A DNA stretch of 64,000 nt, from contig NC_018335.1 in NCBI RefSeq assembly GCF_000234665.1, positions 868,001 through 932,000 of the forward strand. The letters run 5' to 3'. Below the pieces are notes generated by a model. That model saw nothing but the letters and a program-made list of their open reading frames with translations. It had not been told where the DNA came from and made no database searches. This stretch comes from Leishmania mexicana MHOM/GT/2001/U1103 (Eukaryota; Euglenozoa; Kinetoplastea; Trypanosomatida; Trypanosomatidae). Within the stretch, counting starts at the first letter, position 1. Each line of letters begins with the position of its first letter. This document shows, piece by piece, positions 45,056 to 55,984 of the stretch. The position numbers and the translations under genes are program-made.

Positions 45056-45094
45056 GTCTGTGTCTGTGTCTGTGTGTGTGTGTGTGTGTGTGTT
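45056..45094. repeat. TG dinucleotide tract
   Basis: (TG)n with early C interruptions. Confidence 0.9.
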
Positions 45095-45199
45095 GACGCG
45101 ACAACATGAATTGGTTTTCCAAGATGGTAAAGGAACCCTCTCTTTTTGCGATGGCGGCACTCTTGTGCCCACAGCTTCGCCTTCTCCTACAGAGGTGCC

Positions 45200-46216
45200 T
45201 CAGAAGCGGTAGACCATCTCCTTCTGGTAGCCCAGGGTGCCGAGGAAGCCGGAGACATCCGCGGCGTTGTTCAGCACCGCACCTGAGGGCTGGTACGCGA
45301 GGCCACCGGACATGGCACGCAGCACCATCGGCGCTGAACCGACCACCTTCACCATCATCGGGTCGGGCCCGCAGACGAGAAGCAGCGTCGACGGCGATGG
45401 CTTTGGCATCGTCGCCTGCAACATCGGCACATCAATGTACCCCAGAAAGCCTTGGAAGTACTTTCTGCCATCGGGGCTCGTACTCGGCTGGCTCGCGACG
45501 TCCACCGTCAAGGGAGTGCCCTTCTTGTACACCGGGTTCGCGATCATGCTCGGATCGTCAAAGTTGTCCACCGTGTAGAAGATCTTCAGTCGATCCTTGT
45601 GCTCGCGGGCCTTTTCATCAAGCAAGCCCTTGAGCAAGATCTTGTTCTCTGAGCGGTTGGCAAAGAGCATGCTAAGCTTCGTCGAATCGCCCTCCGTGTC
45701 CAGAGAGGCGTTCATGAACTGCAGAATAGGGCAGATGCCTGTGCCGCCGCAGATCATGCCTACATCGGTCCAGCGATTCTTCTTGTACGTCAGCTTGTAC
45801 TGCACGGCACGGAACAGCAGCGACTCGCCCACATCCATGGAGAAGAGGTGCTCGGTGAAGCGGCCTGGCCGCTGCTTCTTGACGAGAAGGTCAAAGTAGC
45901 CCTTCGTCCCGTTCGACGTGATCGGCGTGTAGAAGCGCATCGGCTGATCCACCATGTTCGCGCCCTCCTTGAAGTGTGCTTGCAGCGTGCTGCACGGCAC
46001 GAGGTCGAAGACGTCGCTCGGGTCGTCCAGCAGAAAGCGGAAGATTGCGACATCCTCAGCGAGGTTGAGCACCTCGCCCAGCACAAAAGGCTTGAACTTG
46101 GTCGTAAAGGCCTCCTTCTTCGCGGCGCACTCGGCCGCCATGCGCTGGGAGCAGGTGTGGGTGTGGAAAGCAGCGCCGAGGACGGCTGCGGCGCCAAACG
46201 TCAGGAACCTGACCAT
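45200..46216 (-). CDS. NADH-cytochrome b5 reductase
   Basis: FAD enzyme that passes electrons from NADH to cytochrome b5 for fatty-acid desaturation and sterol synthesis. Predicted 338 residues, ATG at 46216, TGA at 45200. An N-terminal hydrophobic segment (MVRFLTFGAAAVLGAAF) probably anchors it in the outer mitochondrial or ER membrane. The FAD-binding motif RFYTPITSN is at 94-102. The NADH-binding GGTGICPI begins at 157 and the CGPDPMM motif is at 282-288. The usual family length is about 300, so this has modest insertions in the NADH domain. It could serve sterol synthesis together with the reductase at 38638, but adjacency is weak evidence in trypanosomatids. Confidence 0.88.
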   Translation of the reverse strand: MVRFLTFGAAAVLGAAFHTHTCSQRMAAECAAKKEAFTTKFKPFVLGEVLNLAEDVAIFRFLLDDPSDVFDLVPCSTLQAHFKEGANMVDQPMRFYTPITSNGTKGYFDLLVKKQRPGRFTEHLFSMDVGESLLFRAVQYKLTYKKNRWTDVGMICGGTGICPILQFMNASLDTEGDSTKLSMLFANRSENKILLKGLLDEKAREHKDRLKIFYTVDNFDDPSMIANPVYKKGTPLTVDVASQPSTSPDGRKYFQGFLGYIDVPMLQATMPKPSPSTLLLVCGPDPMMVKVVGSAPMVLRAMSGGLAYQPSGAVLNNAADVSGFLGTLGYQKEMVYRF

Positions 46217-47376
46217 GAGGATGCCGGCAGGGAGAAGGGGGCAGGGCTGGGGATGGTTATCTGAACAGACGACTCAATATGTCTCTGTGTGTGTATGTGT
46301 ATGCGTGTGCGGGTCTTGTGAAGTAATACCTGTCTGCTGAGGTGTTGGGACTTCTTCCGAGAGAAACGGCTCAAAACGAGAAGCGCGATTCGCGGCACGG
46401 TGGCGGGAGGTGGGGAAGGGGGAGGGGGAGAGGGGCGCACAGGAGGACGAGATGGGTCGCCAGCGAGAGAGAAGGGAGGAGTGCGACGCTAGTTGCTGGA
46501 GCTGCGTGTTGCGAGAGGGAGAGCCAATCAAACGTTTTTCTTCTAAAGCGCAAAAGGGAGCAGAGTGCGCGATGTGCAGCAGATGCTGGGGCGCGCTGGA
46601 GGTAGGGGAAGTGGGGGGAGGATATGGGAGGGAGGGTGGATCAGACGGCGCAGTTCCCGTCGTGAAGAGGAGAGCAGAGGTGATATCGGTGTTGGAGATG
46701 AACGGCTGGAGGCTGTTTGGCGGGAAAGCCGCACACCCTCCTCTCCCGTGTTCCACTTCTATGGGCACCCACACAGGTGCGCACACCACGCTGCCGGACT
46801 GGCATCGCCAGGAATTGAAAAACAAACTGCATATCCCCACACACACCACCATGTTCATTGGCGAACCCTCGGCGAACACACACACACACCGAACACGGAC
46901 AGTCTGCAGCACAGCTCTGCAGCTTCTCTTTTTTTGCCGCCGCTCCGGAGAAGAAATAGGACAGCCATTCGTCTTGCCCCTTCGCTCATTCTGGCCTTCT
47001 GCTGTCTGTGAGCGGGTGTGTTAGCTCCTGTTAGGTGTCTCAGATACGTGCGTGTACAGCACGTGTGGCGCCTTCTGTTCCCATCTTCTCTCTCGCGCCC
47101 TTCGAAGATGCGCTCGCACACGAAAAAAAAAGAGGAGGAGCCGGGCGACAACAAAAGAGAGGAGCGAAGGAAAACGCGCACGACACGATGCGGTGCAGCC
47201 AAACGCCTCGCAGCCGCTTCGCCTCCTCGTCGCTCTTTGTTGTTCGCACTGTTGGTGCTTGTCCTCTCATTTCAAGGCGAGCTCGTCACTGGCACAACCG
47301 CACGTCACCACGTCCGAATTCCCCACATCACGGGGGGAGGGTAGTCCGCTCTTCCTGTTGTTGTCGCTGCGTCGTG
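46217..47376. other. Intergenic region, 1.2 kb
   Basis: Between the nucleoporin and the b5 reductase, purine-rich on the plus strand at 46385-46690. No gene seen. Confidence 0.5.
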
Positions 47377-49266
47377 CTACGCCGCTTTCCCAAGCAGGCG
47401 ATCCAGTTCCAACTCTAGCGCGGATGCCAGCGCCGAGCAGCATTGCAGTGCGCACAGCTGTCCGTCAATCAACCGCATCGTACCCTCGATCTCGCTGAGT
47501 CCCAGCAGCTCATCGCGCGAGTGATTGTGCTGGCGAACGGCACGTCCCACCTTCTCCTCCACGCCCTGAACCTCTTCCAGCAGCGCCATGACATTGTCGT
47601 ACGTGGCAGCACGCTGCTGGCCCACGACACAAGGGTGTGCCGAATGGACCTGCTGCTCCTGCTGTCGCTGCTCCCATTGCGCGTAGTACGGCTGTATCTT
47701 GTCTTCCAGAGACTGCAAGTACTCCGAGAGGGTCGTTTGCCGCTGCTTGCACTCCGCCAACGTCGCCTCGGCGCTTTTTGCCGCCGTCAGGGCATCCTTC
47801 ACGACTGACTGAACTTCGGTCAACTCTCGGCCACGCGCCATGATCTGTCGGTCACGCGCCACGACGTGGCGGGCAAGGTCGGCAAAGTGTCGCTGATCCA
47901 AGGAGATATCAACATCTAGTTTTCGCAGAACCGCAGCAAGGCTCTTTCCGTCGAACTCCTGCGACGGCGAGGCGGCGGTAGCTGCTGCAGTCGACAAAGG
48001 TGGTGCGTTCTCAGCTCTTTTTGAGGATGATGTCGCACCCGCCGTAGTGGGCGTGGCGTTTGGCCCTGTCGCCGCTGCCGGTGGAGACCCCGTCACTGCT
48101 GAAAGCGCTGTGACACCGGCGGCCGCTGTTGCATCGGATGACGCTGCTGCAGCACCCGTGCCGCCAAAAGTGAAACCACCACTGGTGGAAGAAGCAGCAG
48201 CAGGAGCAGCAGCCGGAGTTGGAGTAGCCGGCATCACACCAAACCCACCGGCTGCAGTAGCCGCAGCAGGACCCGCCGCAGAGCTCGACGCTGCACCGCC
48301 AAAGTTAAAGCCCCCAGGGGCCGCCGCAGCAGGTGCTGGTGCCTTGTTTGCCGTTGAAGCGGCAAGCGCTGAGGCAGCACTGCCTAGGTTGAACCCACCG
48401 GCTGTCGCAGGGGCCGTAGTTGCAGCACCGCCAAAGTTGAAGCCACCGCCGGCGGCACCGCTCGTGCCTGCGCCACCGACTGTTAAACCGGCATTGGGGG
48501 CGCTGCTGCCAGAGTTGGGCCCAAACCCTGCGTTGGAGGGTCCCTTGGCACCCTCAGTAGAAGCTGTCAGCGCAACCGGCGCCGGCGTCGCCGCAGCAGC
48601 TGCACCACCAAATGGCCCGAAGTTCGCCGGCGCCTTTGCGACCGAAGCTGAAGCGACCGGAGCAATGGCAAATTTAACGCCTCCCGAAGCCAGTGACGCA
48701 CTCGCCGGGGCGGTGGCAGGGACGGCACCGACGGGGGCAGCGGGGGTGGCGCCCGCGTTAGTGCCGAAGCCGCTGAAGGGAGTTGCAGCCGCGCTGCTCG
48801 TCGTGCCGCCGAAGCCTCCCCCTCCGGAGATGGGCGTAGCCGGGATGGTGGCAGTGGCAAACGGCGTAGAGGCTGCCGGAGCTGTGGTTGCCGACGCAGC
48901 GGCTCCAGAAGCCGCTCCAGGACCGAATCCGCTACCACCAAACGGTGTCGGCGTGCTCGTCAGGGGCTGCTGGGCTGTTGAGAAGCCGCTGACCGCCGGA
49001 ACGGACGTGGATGCCGCATTGCCAGCGCTGAACCCACCGAAGCCCATGGTCGACGCGGTCGGCGTCGCGGCAGCGGGAGCCGACGTGCCGGAGCCAAAGC
49101 TGAACCCCGAAGCCGGCGCCGAGGCGGGGGCTGCGTTGAAGCCGCCAGTTCCCGGAGGTGCCGCGCCCGCCGCACCTCCGGCGTGGCCAAAGCCGCATAC
49201 TCCAGCCGGCGTCGACGCAGCACCGAAGCCCGGCGCTGTCGAGCTCGCAAACGCGTTAAACGCCAT
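47377..49266 (-). CDS. NUP62: FG-repeat nucleoporin, NUP62/Nsp1-type
   Basis: Predicted 629 residues, ATG at 49266, TAG at 47377. Residues 1 to about 430 are low-complexity Ala/Gly/Thr/Pro sequence studded with FG dipeptides (GFGAAS, SGFSFGSG, MGFGGFSAGN, GGFNFGGAA), the natively unfolded barrier of the nuclear pore that binds transport receptors. Residues about 440-629 are a helical coiled-coil region (AVLRKLDVDISLDQRHFADL, later LSEYLQSLEDKIQPYYAQWE). This arrangement, FG domain followed by a C-terminal coiled coil, is that of Nsp1/NUP62, the central-channel subunit that pairs with two other coiled-coil Nups. The Ala-rich codons leave a 412-codon open frame on the opposite strand, which I take as a shadow. 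Confidence 0.82.
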   Translation of the reverse strand: MAFNAFASSTAPGFGAASTPAGVCGFGHAGGAAGAAPPGTGGFNAAPASAPASGFSFGSGTSAPAAATPTASTMGFGGFSAGNAASTSVPAVSGFSTAQQPLTSTPTPFGGSGFGPGAASGAAASATTAPAASTPFATATIPATPISGGGGFGGTTSSAAATPFSGFGTNAGATPAAPVGAVPATAPASASLASGGVKFAIAPVASASVAKAPANFGPFGGAAAAATPAPVALTASTEGAKGPSNAGFGPNSGSSAPNAGLTVGGAGTSGAAGGGFNFGGAATTAPATAGGFNLGSAASALAASTANKAPAPAAAAPGGFNFGGAASSSAAGPAAATAAGGFGVMPATPTPAAAPAAASSTSGGFTFGGTGAAAASSDATAAAGVTALSAVTGSPPAAATGPNATPTTAGATSSSKRAENAPPLSTAAATAASPSQEFDGKSLAAVLRKLDVDISLDQRHFADLARHVVARDRQIMARGRELTEVQSVVKDALTAAKSAEATLAECKQRQTTLSEYLQSLEDKIQPYYAQWEQRQQEQQVHSAHPCVVGQQRAATYDNVMALLEEVQGVEEKVGRAVRQHNHSRDELLGLSEIEGTMRLIDGQLCALQCCSALASALELELDRLLGKAA

Positions 49267-50097
49267 GATGTACGCGCCCGTGTGAGTGTATTGTTGCTAC
49301 CCCCCCCCCTGCGTGTCGCCCTCTTTCCTTATCGTCCGTGCTCAGTGTATCGCGTCCAGGTTGAATGTGCAAGAAACCCGTGCACGGCTGTTCGAGCTGC
49401 AGTCGCCCCTTTCTCCTCTACGCGTGCGCGTGTGTACGTGCGTGTGTGCGTGCGTGTGGTACAGGGTGCGCGAGACTCCCCAGCGCACAGTTACAGGCAG
49501 AACCAAAACGAAGCGTAGGAGGAGAAGCATAGAAGGGGCCGTTGCCCGGTTTCCCGCGGCGCAAACATCGAGAGAGCGATGCGAGCAGAGGGGAGCAAGC
49601 TGCCAGCAGCGCGCTGTGAAGAAGCGCTCGATGTGTTTTCTTTCGATGAGGCGTCCCTCCGCCTGCGTCGCATCCGCAGGAAAGGGGCACGAGTGGGTGG
49701 CACATGCCTTCGCTTGAGCTCGACACACCCAGCACGACACTCTCGCGTCAGGAGAGTGAGGAAGGGCACGTGCATGCGTGCGTCCCCCAGGTGGGGTGGG
49801 GTACTCGTGTAGCGCTCTCAAACCTTCTCTCCTCGCCATAATGGAGAAAGTAGCCACACCTGTACAGGATGGGTTTCGCGTGCACGCATGCACGTATGCA
49901 AGCAAAAGGAGAAATACAAAAGAAAAAACAAAACGGTAACGAAGCACCCCTTTGCCCACCTCCGCGACACGTCAACGCGTGCGTGTGTGTCATCGGCTCC
50001 CAAGCAACGGTGGAGGTACACCGTTTTTCTTTCGTTTTTTTGTGTGGGTGCGCTCTTCGCCTTGGCATAGGCCCACTCGCGCAGGGACTGCTTCTCA
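49267..50097. other. Intergenic region, 0.8 kb
   Basis: Spacer between the PPR-like gene and the nucleoporin gene. No gene seen. Confidence 0.5.
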
Positions 50098-52674
50098 TCA
50101 CGGCCGCACACCATTGCGCAGGACAAAGTGAAAAAGCCGCTGCGCCTGATCGGGCACCCCGCCCGCAAAGCAGCGCTTCACCGCAGACTGGAACGACACC
50201 TCCGAGCTCGGGACATTGCGCTCCATCATGTCCGTGAAGAGCTGCAGCGATACCTGCCAAGAGGGTCCGGGAGACGGCGCCTGCTCGAGCGCGTACTGCA
50301 CCGCGTCGTGAAGGCGGGCTGTCGGGAAGAAAGTGGTGCGATAGCGCGGTTCGTGGAGTAGCGCGTTCGCGTGGTGCAGTGCACGGCGCCAATCGCCCGC
50401 GACGGCTGATAGGTAGGCGATGTGAGTCACCGATTCAGTCTCGAGCCCAGCCAGTTCGGCGTCCGTATCACGAAGCGGACAGCCTGCGCCGCCGCCTGCG
50501 TGGCCTTTCGTCTCGTGAGCGGCTGCGCTACACCCTTGCAGTGGCGGCGATCGAGAACGCCGGAGGTGCTCAAGCACCTGCTCGGCTGCGTCGAGTGTGT
50601 CTGCACTCTGTACGAGGAAGTTGTACGCGCGTGAGAGAGTGTTCATGTTGTAGTGTTTCGATAGTCCAAGCCCCAGCATGGTGCTGCTATTTCTGTTCAC
50701 TTTGACACAGGCGGCTGACAAGGCGGCACTGGATGCCGCGTAACGGTGAATCAGGTCATACGCAGCGCTGCGTGACGCCTGCACAGACCCGAACAGGTGC
50801 ACCAGCTGCACAAATACATCTGCATGGTAGTGTTTCCGGTGCTGAGGCAGTGTTGCCCTTTTCGATGCCGCAACCTCAGAGGCCGCGGGCAGGCGATCGC
50901 TATCGGTCATTGCTGCTTGATGAGCTGTCACGAGCCGCAGCGCTGCCTCCCACTGCTGGCCTGCAATGCACAGTCGGAGCACGTCTTCCGTTGCCACGGT
51001 GTCGGATGGAAGGTGGAGGGTGTCGGCGAAGGCATCTTGCAGGAGCTGTACATAGCGCAGCCCCACATCCCAGCGGGACCGAAGCGCGCGGCACGTTTGA
51101 TGAACCGTCACCGCATTGGCTCGGACGAGGTGGTAGAGGAGCTCAGGGGACCGCGCGCGCTGCGGCGAGTGGGATGCCACCAGTTTAGCGTCGCTGTGAG
51201 ACAGCATTTCACTTTCGTAAAACGTTGACACCAGAAACAGCTCACTGTCAGCAACAGCCTCGTCGCCTGTGATGCGCTGCACAGTGTGCAGCGCCTTCTC
51301 GCGCCGAACCACGCCCACGGCTCCTCTCGTGGCACCCTTCCTCACGCCCATGTCTCCGGAGCAGGCGGCAGCAGCCGCACCCGCAAGCAGCTTATCGAGC
51401 AGCGCACATGCATCCAGCCACCCCGCCGTGTCGAGTGCGACAAGGCCCAGAGTATCGTTGAAGGTAGATGAAGTGCTCCATCGCAGCACCCCTGCCGCCT
51501 CAACGGCGTGGTGGATGCGCAGCGCCTCCGCTTTCAGCCGCGCCTGAAAGCGGGAGCTAGAGGCGTGCGAGCCGCGCTCGCCACCCTCTGTAGTAGCCCG
51601 GGCGGCTTCGTCAGCGCTGAGGGAGACACTGTTCTCCTGGTGGTAGCGGCGACCAGCAGAGTACAGACACCGCACTGCGGCTGCCACGTCCATCTCCGTC
51701 CAGTGAGCGGGCTCGATGCGCCAGAGGCATCTCAGCGCCTCGGCCCAGTGGTGGCCGTTGGTGCGGCGGTAGAGCTCCAGCTCCACAGTCGAGGTGAGCG
51801 GACTGGGGTCAACCTGGCGCAGCAGCGCGAGGGCGCGTTGCCACCCGCAGACCCCACCGTCGCATCGATCCATTTTCAACGCCTCCCTGGCGAGCTCAGC
51901 GACACGCGTATCGCTCAATACCCACCGTACTTCTCCGCGATGCAGGGTGGACATGGCTGGTGCGGTTCCAAGCGTCGTGCTCACGCGCGGCGAACGGCTG
52001 GCAGCATCCCCACCTTCACTAGGATAGTAGTAGTTGTACAGGAGAGAGCGTGTGATAGCGGAGCAGTGAAGCGCGGTCGCCTCCTCCGCCACGGAAGGGC
52101 TCTCGACAGCGAAGAGCATGGCGGCTTTTGTGGCCGACCAGTACTGCCGGCGCTCCACCGACTTCAGCTTGCCGGGTGGGATTGGGGCGGGCGTTGCAGG
52201 AGCAGTTGCCAGCGGTGCCGCGCTCATACCTACGCCGTGATTCACTGGGCTCGTGAATTGGGTGCCGGCATCCGCAAAGGAGGACTCCCTTAGTGGCGCG
52301 TCATCGATGCGCGATGAGAGCGCCGCAGATCCATCAACAGATGCCTCCAGGCCACTCGCCCCTCCACTTGCCAATACCGACAAAGTCGGCACCTGTGCAG
52401 CTGCGGGACGGTGTAGGCAGTCCTGGTAGCACTGCCACATGGAGCTGCGCAGGCCGCGGATCAGCCCAGCCATCTCATCCCCCGCGGCCAACCCGTGGAA
52501 GTAACGCGCGAGTCCCTGCGCCGAGGACACGGCTGATGCAGCAGCTGGCGTCGCTGCATCACTTGCGAGCGCTGGAGCAGCGACGGTGGCCGAGTTAGCC
52601 GGCTCGTGTTGGCGTGGCGGCCGCAGCTGCATCTCGTCTCGCTGTATGCCGATCGTGTGTGCAGAACCGATCAT
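50098..52674 (-). CDS. PPR-like helical-repeat protein, probably mitochondrial
   Basis: Predicted 858 residues from the ATG at 52674. The open frame runs 115 codons further upstream but begins at a TTG, so the true N-terminus is uncertain and the visible one is a weak mitochondrial presequence. The second half consists of paired-helix repeats of PPR style, such as WQRALALLRQVDPSPLTSTV, HWAEALRCLWRIEPAHWTEM, AGQQWEAALRLVTAHQ, AGDWRRALHHANALLHE and SWQVSLQLFTDMMERNVPSS. The last, ending VSFQSAVKRCF, is close to a canonical repeat. Trypanosomatid PPR proteins bind mitochondrial RNA in rRNA stability, editing or translation; the RNA target is unknown. Gln/Ala/Ser-rich linkers interrupt the repeat region. 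Confidence 0.72.
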   Translation of the reverse strand: MIGSAHTIGIQRDEMQLRPPRQHEPANSATVAAPALASDAATPAAASAVSSAQGLARYFHGLAAGDEMAGLIRGLRSSMWQCYQDCLHRPAAAQVPTLSVLASGGASGLEASVDGSAALSSRIDDAPLRESSFADAGTQFTSPVNHGVGMSAAPLATAPATPAPIPPGKLKSVERRQYWSATKAAMLFAVESPSVAEEATALHCSAITRSLLYNYYYPSEGGDAASRSPRVSTTLGTAPAMSTLHRGEVRWVLSDTRVAELAREALKMDRCDGGVCGWQRALALLRQVDPSPLTSTVELELYRRTNGHHWAEALRCLWRIEPAHWTEMDVAAAVRCLYSAGRRYHQENSVSLSADEAARATTEGGERGSHASSSRFQARLKAEALRIHHAVEAAGVLRWSTSSTFNDTLGLVALDTAGWLDACALLDKLLAGAAAAACSGDMGVRKGATRGAVGVVRREKALHTVQRITGDEAVADSELFLVSTFYESEMLSHSDAKLVASHSPQRARSPELLYHLVRANAVTVHQTCRALRSRWDVGLRYVQLLQDAFADTLHLPSDTVATEDVLRLCIAGQQWEAALRLVTAHQAAMTDSDRLPAASEVAASKRATLPQHRKHYHADVFVQLVHLFGSVQASRSAAYDLIHRYAASSAALSAACVKVNRNSSTMLGLGLSKHYNMNTLSRAYNFLVQSADTLDAAEQVLEHLRRSRSPPLQGCSAAAHETKGHAGGGAGCPLRDTDAELAGLETESVTHIAYLSAVAGDWRRALHHANALLHEPRYRTTFFPTARLHDAVQYALEQAPSPGPSWQVSLQLFTDMMERNVPSSEVSFQSAVKRCFAGGVPDQAQRLFHFVLRNGVRP

Positions 52675-54555
52675 GCCGTCACCAATAGCAGAAAAGTGTG
52701 TCGCAGGGCCCGCTACAACATGCGAGAGCGAGTAAGCGTGGGGGCTGATGATGTTGCCGACGGAAGAGGAAACGTTGCCGTGTGGCTCTCTCGGGCAACG
52801 CAATAGCGGCACCAAGCGATAGGGAGAGACAAGAGACGAAATCCTCTTACTCTGCCCTGTCGCCTCGCTCAAACGCCAAAGCCTCCGCACACAGGTCAGT
52901 GAACGTCTGATGGCACGGGTGGAAAGCGCAGGCCAGCACGCGTGTGCTTCAAACCATGTCTTTGCGCCGGTGTATGCCTGCGTGCAAGCCCGCACGAGAA
53001 AGTGCTGAGGAAACCACAAACATCAACACCCCGCTCTACGCCCCGAAACCACCACAACGGGAGCCAAGCCGTGTTGCGCAATGGAAACGTGTGCGTGTGT
53101 GCGGGGCGATCCCAGTCGATACACAACAGGAATGATAAAGCGATGCAGCAGCCTTCGCCGTTGCGGTTGATGTTTCCCTCTTCCCCTCCGTCTTGATCCT
53201 TGTGATGCGGCGGCAGCGGCGGAGGCAGCAGCGGGTGTGTGCGCGAGAGGTACTCTGCAAAGTAGAGAGAAATCGTGGCTTAGGGGAAGCGTCGGTGCCG
53301 TGCCCACACCCGTGGTGAGGCGTTCCTCTTCCTTTCTCTTCAACGAGCCTGTGCGCGCTTTCGGGCAGAGAGTGGGGAGGCGCATGCACACCCCCTGCGC
53401 CGTCAGGCACGCTCGCTGTTTTACGAGAGCTGTCGAGGCAAGTGGCGAGTCGGCGTGGGCGGCGAGGAAAGGGGGGCGTCCGCCTTTTTTTTGCCTGTCA
53501 CCTTCCAAGCTCGGGGCTTGGGTGTATGCCCTCAACGCAGAGACGGAAGAGATGGCCACGAGGTGCGACACAGTAACCCGCAACGGGCGGAAGGCCAATG
53601 GCAAGAGGAGGAAAAAAAAGGAGAAATGCAAAGCAAGAGAGAGAGATCGGCGGCGAGGGGCGAGGGGCAGGGGGAGGGGGGCACGAGACGATGGCTTGCA
53701 TGGACGCGCGGGTGGGAGAAAAGAGGTGGAGAGGTGATTGCGGTAAAGCAAGACCAGCACGCCGTCGCCAGTGCTCTCTGGAGGGAGAGCGAGCCGCCGC
53801 AGGTGAGACACCAGCCCCGTAAACGAGGAAAGAGCAAGGGAGAAGCGTATGTGAATGTCCGTGTACGATACACACAAGTAAAGAGGGGGGCAAGCGGGGA
53901 GAAACGGAGATGTCCACCCTCGTCGCCTTGCGTTACAGCAAAAAGCACAACCCGGTGGTCTCCACGCACCTCCACCACCGCACGCCTTTGTGCTCTCGCG
54001 AGCTTTCCAGGCCCACACACACACGCATACATGCATACACCGTGGTCCGTGACACGTCTTCAGCCACCTCGCGTGCAAGGCAGCAACAGCAACGTGTACA
54101 GCAACCTCGAAAGGGCAGCAAAAACGCGGCAACGGTGCTCTCAAAGTTCACGCCACGGGCTGGGGGAGGGGGAGTGGAGCGGCAGGTGGGAAAAGAAAGG
54201 AAGAAAGGACTCGCCAACGTGTGCCCACCGATGCGTCACAGCACATACGCACGCACGCCTCCATGCTCTCGCTTCCCCTTCCCTGCCTCCGCGACGCGCA
54301 TGGACAACGCGCACGCACATTAGACCCCACCCACACACCCACCAAAAAAAAGTGCCGCTTCGCGTGGGTCCTCCCCCCTCTCTAGCAGTAGAGAGGAAGC
54401 GACGTTCTTGCCCCCACAATGCCTGGAAGCGCTTGGTGACCAATGCGTATGCCTGCAACGTGCGTGAGCGCGTGCGTGTCTGTACGTGTGTGTACGTGTG
54501 GGGGGGGGGGGTGGAAAAGGGAATGAGTGAGTGGGGAGAGGGCAGAAATCGCACC
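52675..54555. other. Intergenic region, 1.9 kb
   Basis: Includes the possible N-terminal extension of the PPR-like gene (52675-53019), purine-rich DNA on the plus strand (53590-53735), and a G11-class run near 54500. The plus-strand 469-codon ORF at 53455-54864 is low-complexity and overlaps the aquaporin gene. No gene seen. Confidence 0.5.
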
Positions 54556-55392
54556 TCAGAGAGAGCTGTACAAATTGCGTGCTACGCGCTGCTGCTGCAA
54601 CTCGCCATCCTCGTCCTTCGGCACTGGGTGGGTCATCATAAAGAAAAACGCCGCCGCAACGGCGCCGCAGGCCGGCGCGGCCCAGTACAGCCACAGATAC
54701 AGGAGCTGCGTGAAGTAGCCAGCTGCAATGAACTTGGTCACCTGCAGACCCGTCGCGACCGCTGGGTTGAAGGCGCCACCCGACACACCGCCGACAGCGT
54801 ACTGCGAGGCGAGGAGGCACATGCCCACTGCCAAGCCGTAGAAGTCGTTGTTACGCTGCTGTGAGTAGGCGGCGTGCAGCACCACTGTCACAAGCAACAT
54901 CGTAAACACGGCCTCCGCAATAAAGGCACTGAAGATGTGCTCGGCCGTGTTCTGCAGGACCTGCGGCGCAGGCAAGTGCTGCGTCGAGCCTTGCACCAGG
55001 ATACTGAGCCCCGCACCTACCAGAGCGCCTACTACCTGAGCCACCCAGTACGAGATCGCCTCCTCGACTCGCATGCCGCGAATCAGGACAACTGCGAAGG
55101 TGACAGCCGGATTAAAATGGCCACCAGAGATGTAGCCGAACATGAAGATAAGCACGCACAGCATGAACCCCTCCGCAATCGGGGCGAGGTTGCGTGTGCG
55201 GGTCTTCCCATCCACCGCTAGGTTGCCGCAGTTCATCTCCGCCAGCGACGTTGTCATCAAGAAAATGAATGTGCCGATGCCCTCGCATACAAATTTCGCC
55301 TGGTAGCGGCTCAGCCGGATCAGAGGAATCTGGCGGGCGAGGTATGGCTTCGTCTCTGCCCTCGTGGCGGGGTCCCTCTGCAGAGCGCACAT
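54556..55392 (-). CDS. Aquaporin (major intrinsic protein), short form
   Basis: Membrane channel for water or small solutes. Predicted 278 residues from the ATG at 55392 (MCALQRDPATRAETK); four codons further upstream is a GTG. It has the six-helix MIP fold with both half-helix motifs: GGHFNPAV (Asn at about 94) and GGAFNPAV (Asn at about 209). The residue directly after the second NPA is Val. In most aquaporins and glycerol facilitators an Arg here forms the aromatic/arginine filter, while Val is known from plant TIP1 channels. Selectivity is therefore hard to predict. It is followed in the array by unrelated genes and preceded by a second, larger aquaporin at 57405, so the two are tandem but divergent. 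It probably belongs to the Leishmania non-AQP1 aquaporins (alpha to delta); I cannot tell which. Confidence 0.87.
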   Translation of the reverse strand: MCALQRDPATRAETKPYLARQIPLIRLSRYQAKFVCEGIGTFIFLMTTSLAEMNCGNLAVDGKTRTRNLAPIAEGFMLCVLIFMFGYISGGHFNPAVTFAVVLIRGMRVEEAISYWVAQVVGALVGAGLSILVQGSTQHLPAPQVLQNTAEHIFSAFIAEAVFTMLLVTVVLHAAYSQQRNNDFYGLAVGMCLLASQYAVGGVSGGAFNPAVATGLQVTKFIAAGYFTQLLYLWLYWAAPACGAVAAAFFFMMTHPVPKDEDGELQQQRVARNLYSSL

Positions 55393-55984
55393 CTTGGTGC
55401 GCACGCCTCCACTGGGATGTGTGGGCGGTTGTATGTATCTGTGTGTATGTGTGCGCCTACCTGTATATGTGTACGCCTCCGTATAAGAGAGGGTGGCAAA
55501 TATCTAGTCGGCGACCGCGAAAGCGGAGGGAGGGTTGTTGAGTAGACGCTCGCGGAAGGCACGGCGAGTGGCCCGGCTGCCCTGCACACGCATCGTCCCC
55601 GCAACAGTCGTGGGGGCGAAGGAGGAGAAGATAGGTGAGAGATCGAGGGAGAAGACAATAACGTCAAGAACATCGTCGAAGAGTTTGGCAGGATGGCATG
55701 GACGGTAAGAGAGCATGAGAGTAGGTGTGTGTATGTGGGGGGGGGGTGCAGACAGAGAAAGCGTTTGGTGCTGCCGTCCTCCCTGGCACGGCGGCACGAT
55801 GGAGAGGGTGATGGAAGAGCGGGGTTAGGTCACTGAGCGCGCACCTGCACGAGCTACGAAGAACAAAATTGCCACCAATAATGTCGCGGTCCATTGCACG
55901 CGGGAAAGCCGCTGCGGTTTTCCTCTTTCGACCCTCACCCACGCAGCCAAGTCAGCCACAAACAGGCACACAGACACAGACACC

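Larger units (their letters stand above)
39952..45199. other. Gene-poor region, 5.2 kb
   Basis: Between the b5 reductase and the sterol reductase. It contains a probable decayed gene (about 40976-41605), a SIDER-like fragment (44061-44280), two G15 runs (about 41825-41839 and 41962-41976), a GT tract (about 42490-42521), an AT-only patch (43440-43460) and a TG tract (about 45056-45094). Apart from the decayed gene, sequence is the usual strand-biased simple repeat. Confidence 0.55.

Noticed and set aside
48047..49285. Plus-strand 412-codon Ala/Pro-rich ORF
   Set aside because: Antisense of the nucleoporin FG region; caused by Gly/Ala codon bias.
50098..53019. Starting the PPR-like gene at 53019
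   Set aside because: The codon there is TTG; the first ATG in frame is at 52674. Kept as an uncertainty in the entry.
53023..54144. Minus-strand 373-codon ORF upstream of the PPR-like gene
   Set aside because: Translation of CA/CT-rich DNA without motif; Ser/Pro/Phe/His-rich composition is typical of noncoding repeats here.
53455..54864. Plus-strand 469-codon ORF
   Set aside because: Low-complexity, no domain, runs antisense into the aquaporin gene and opposes the direction of all genes.
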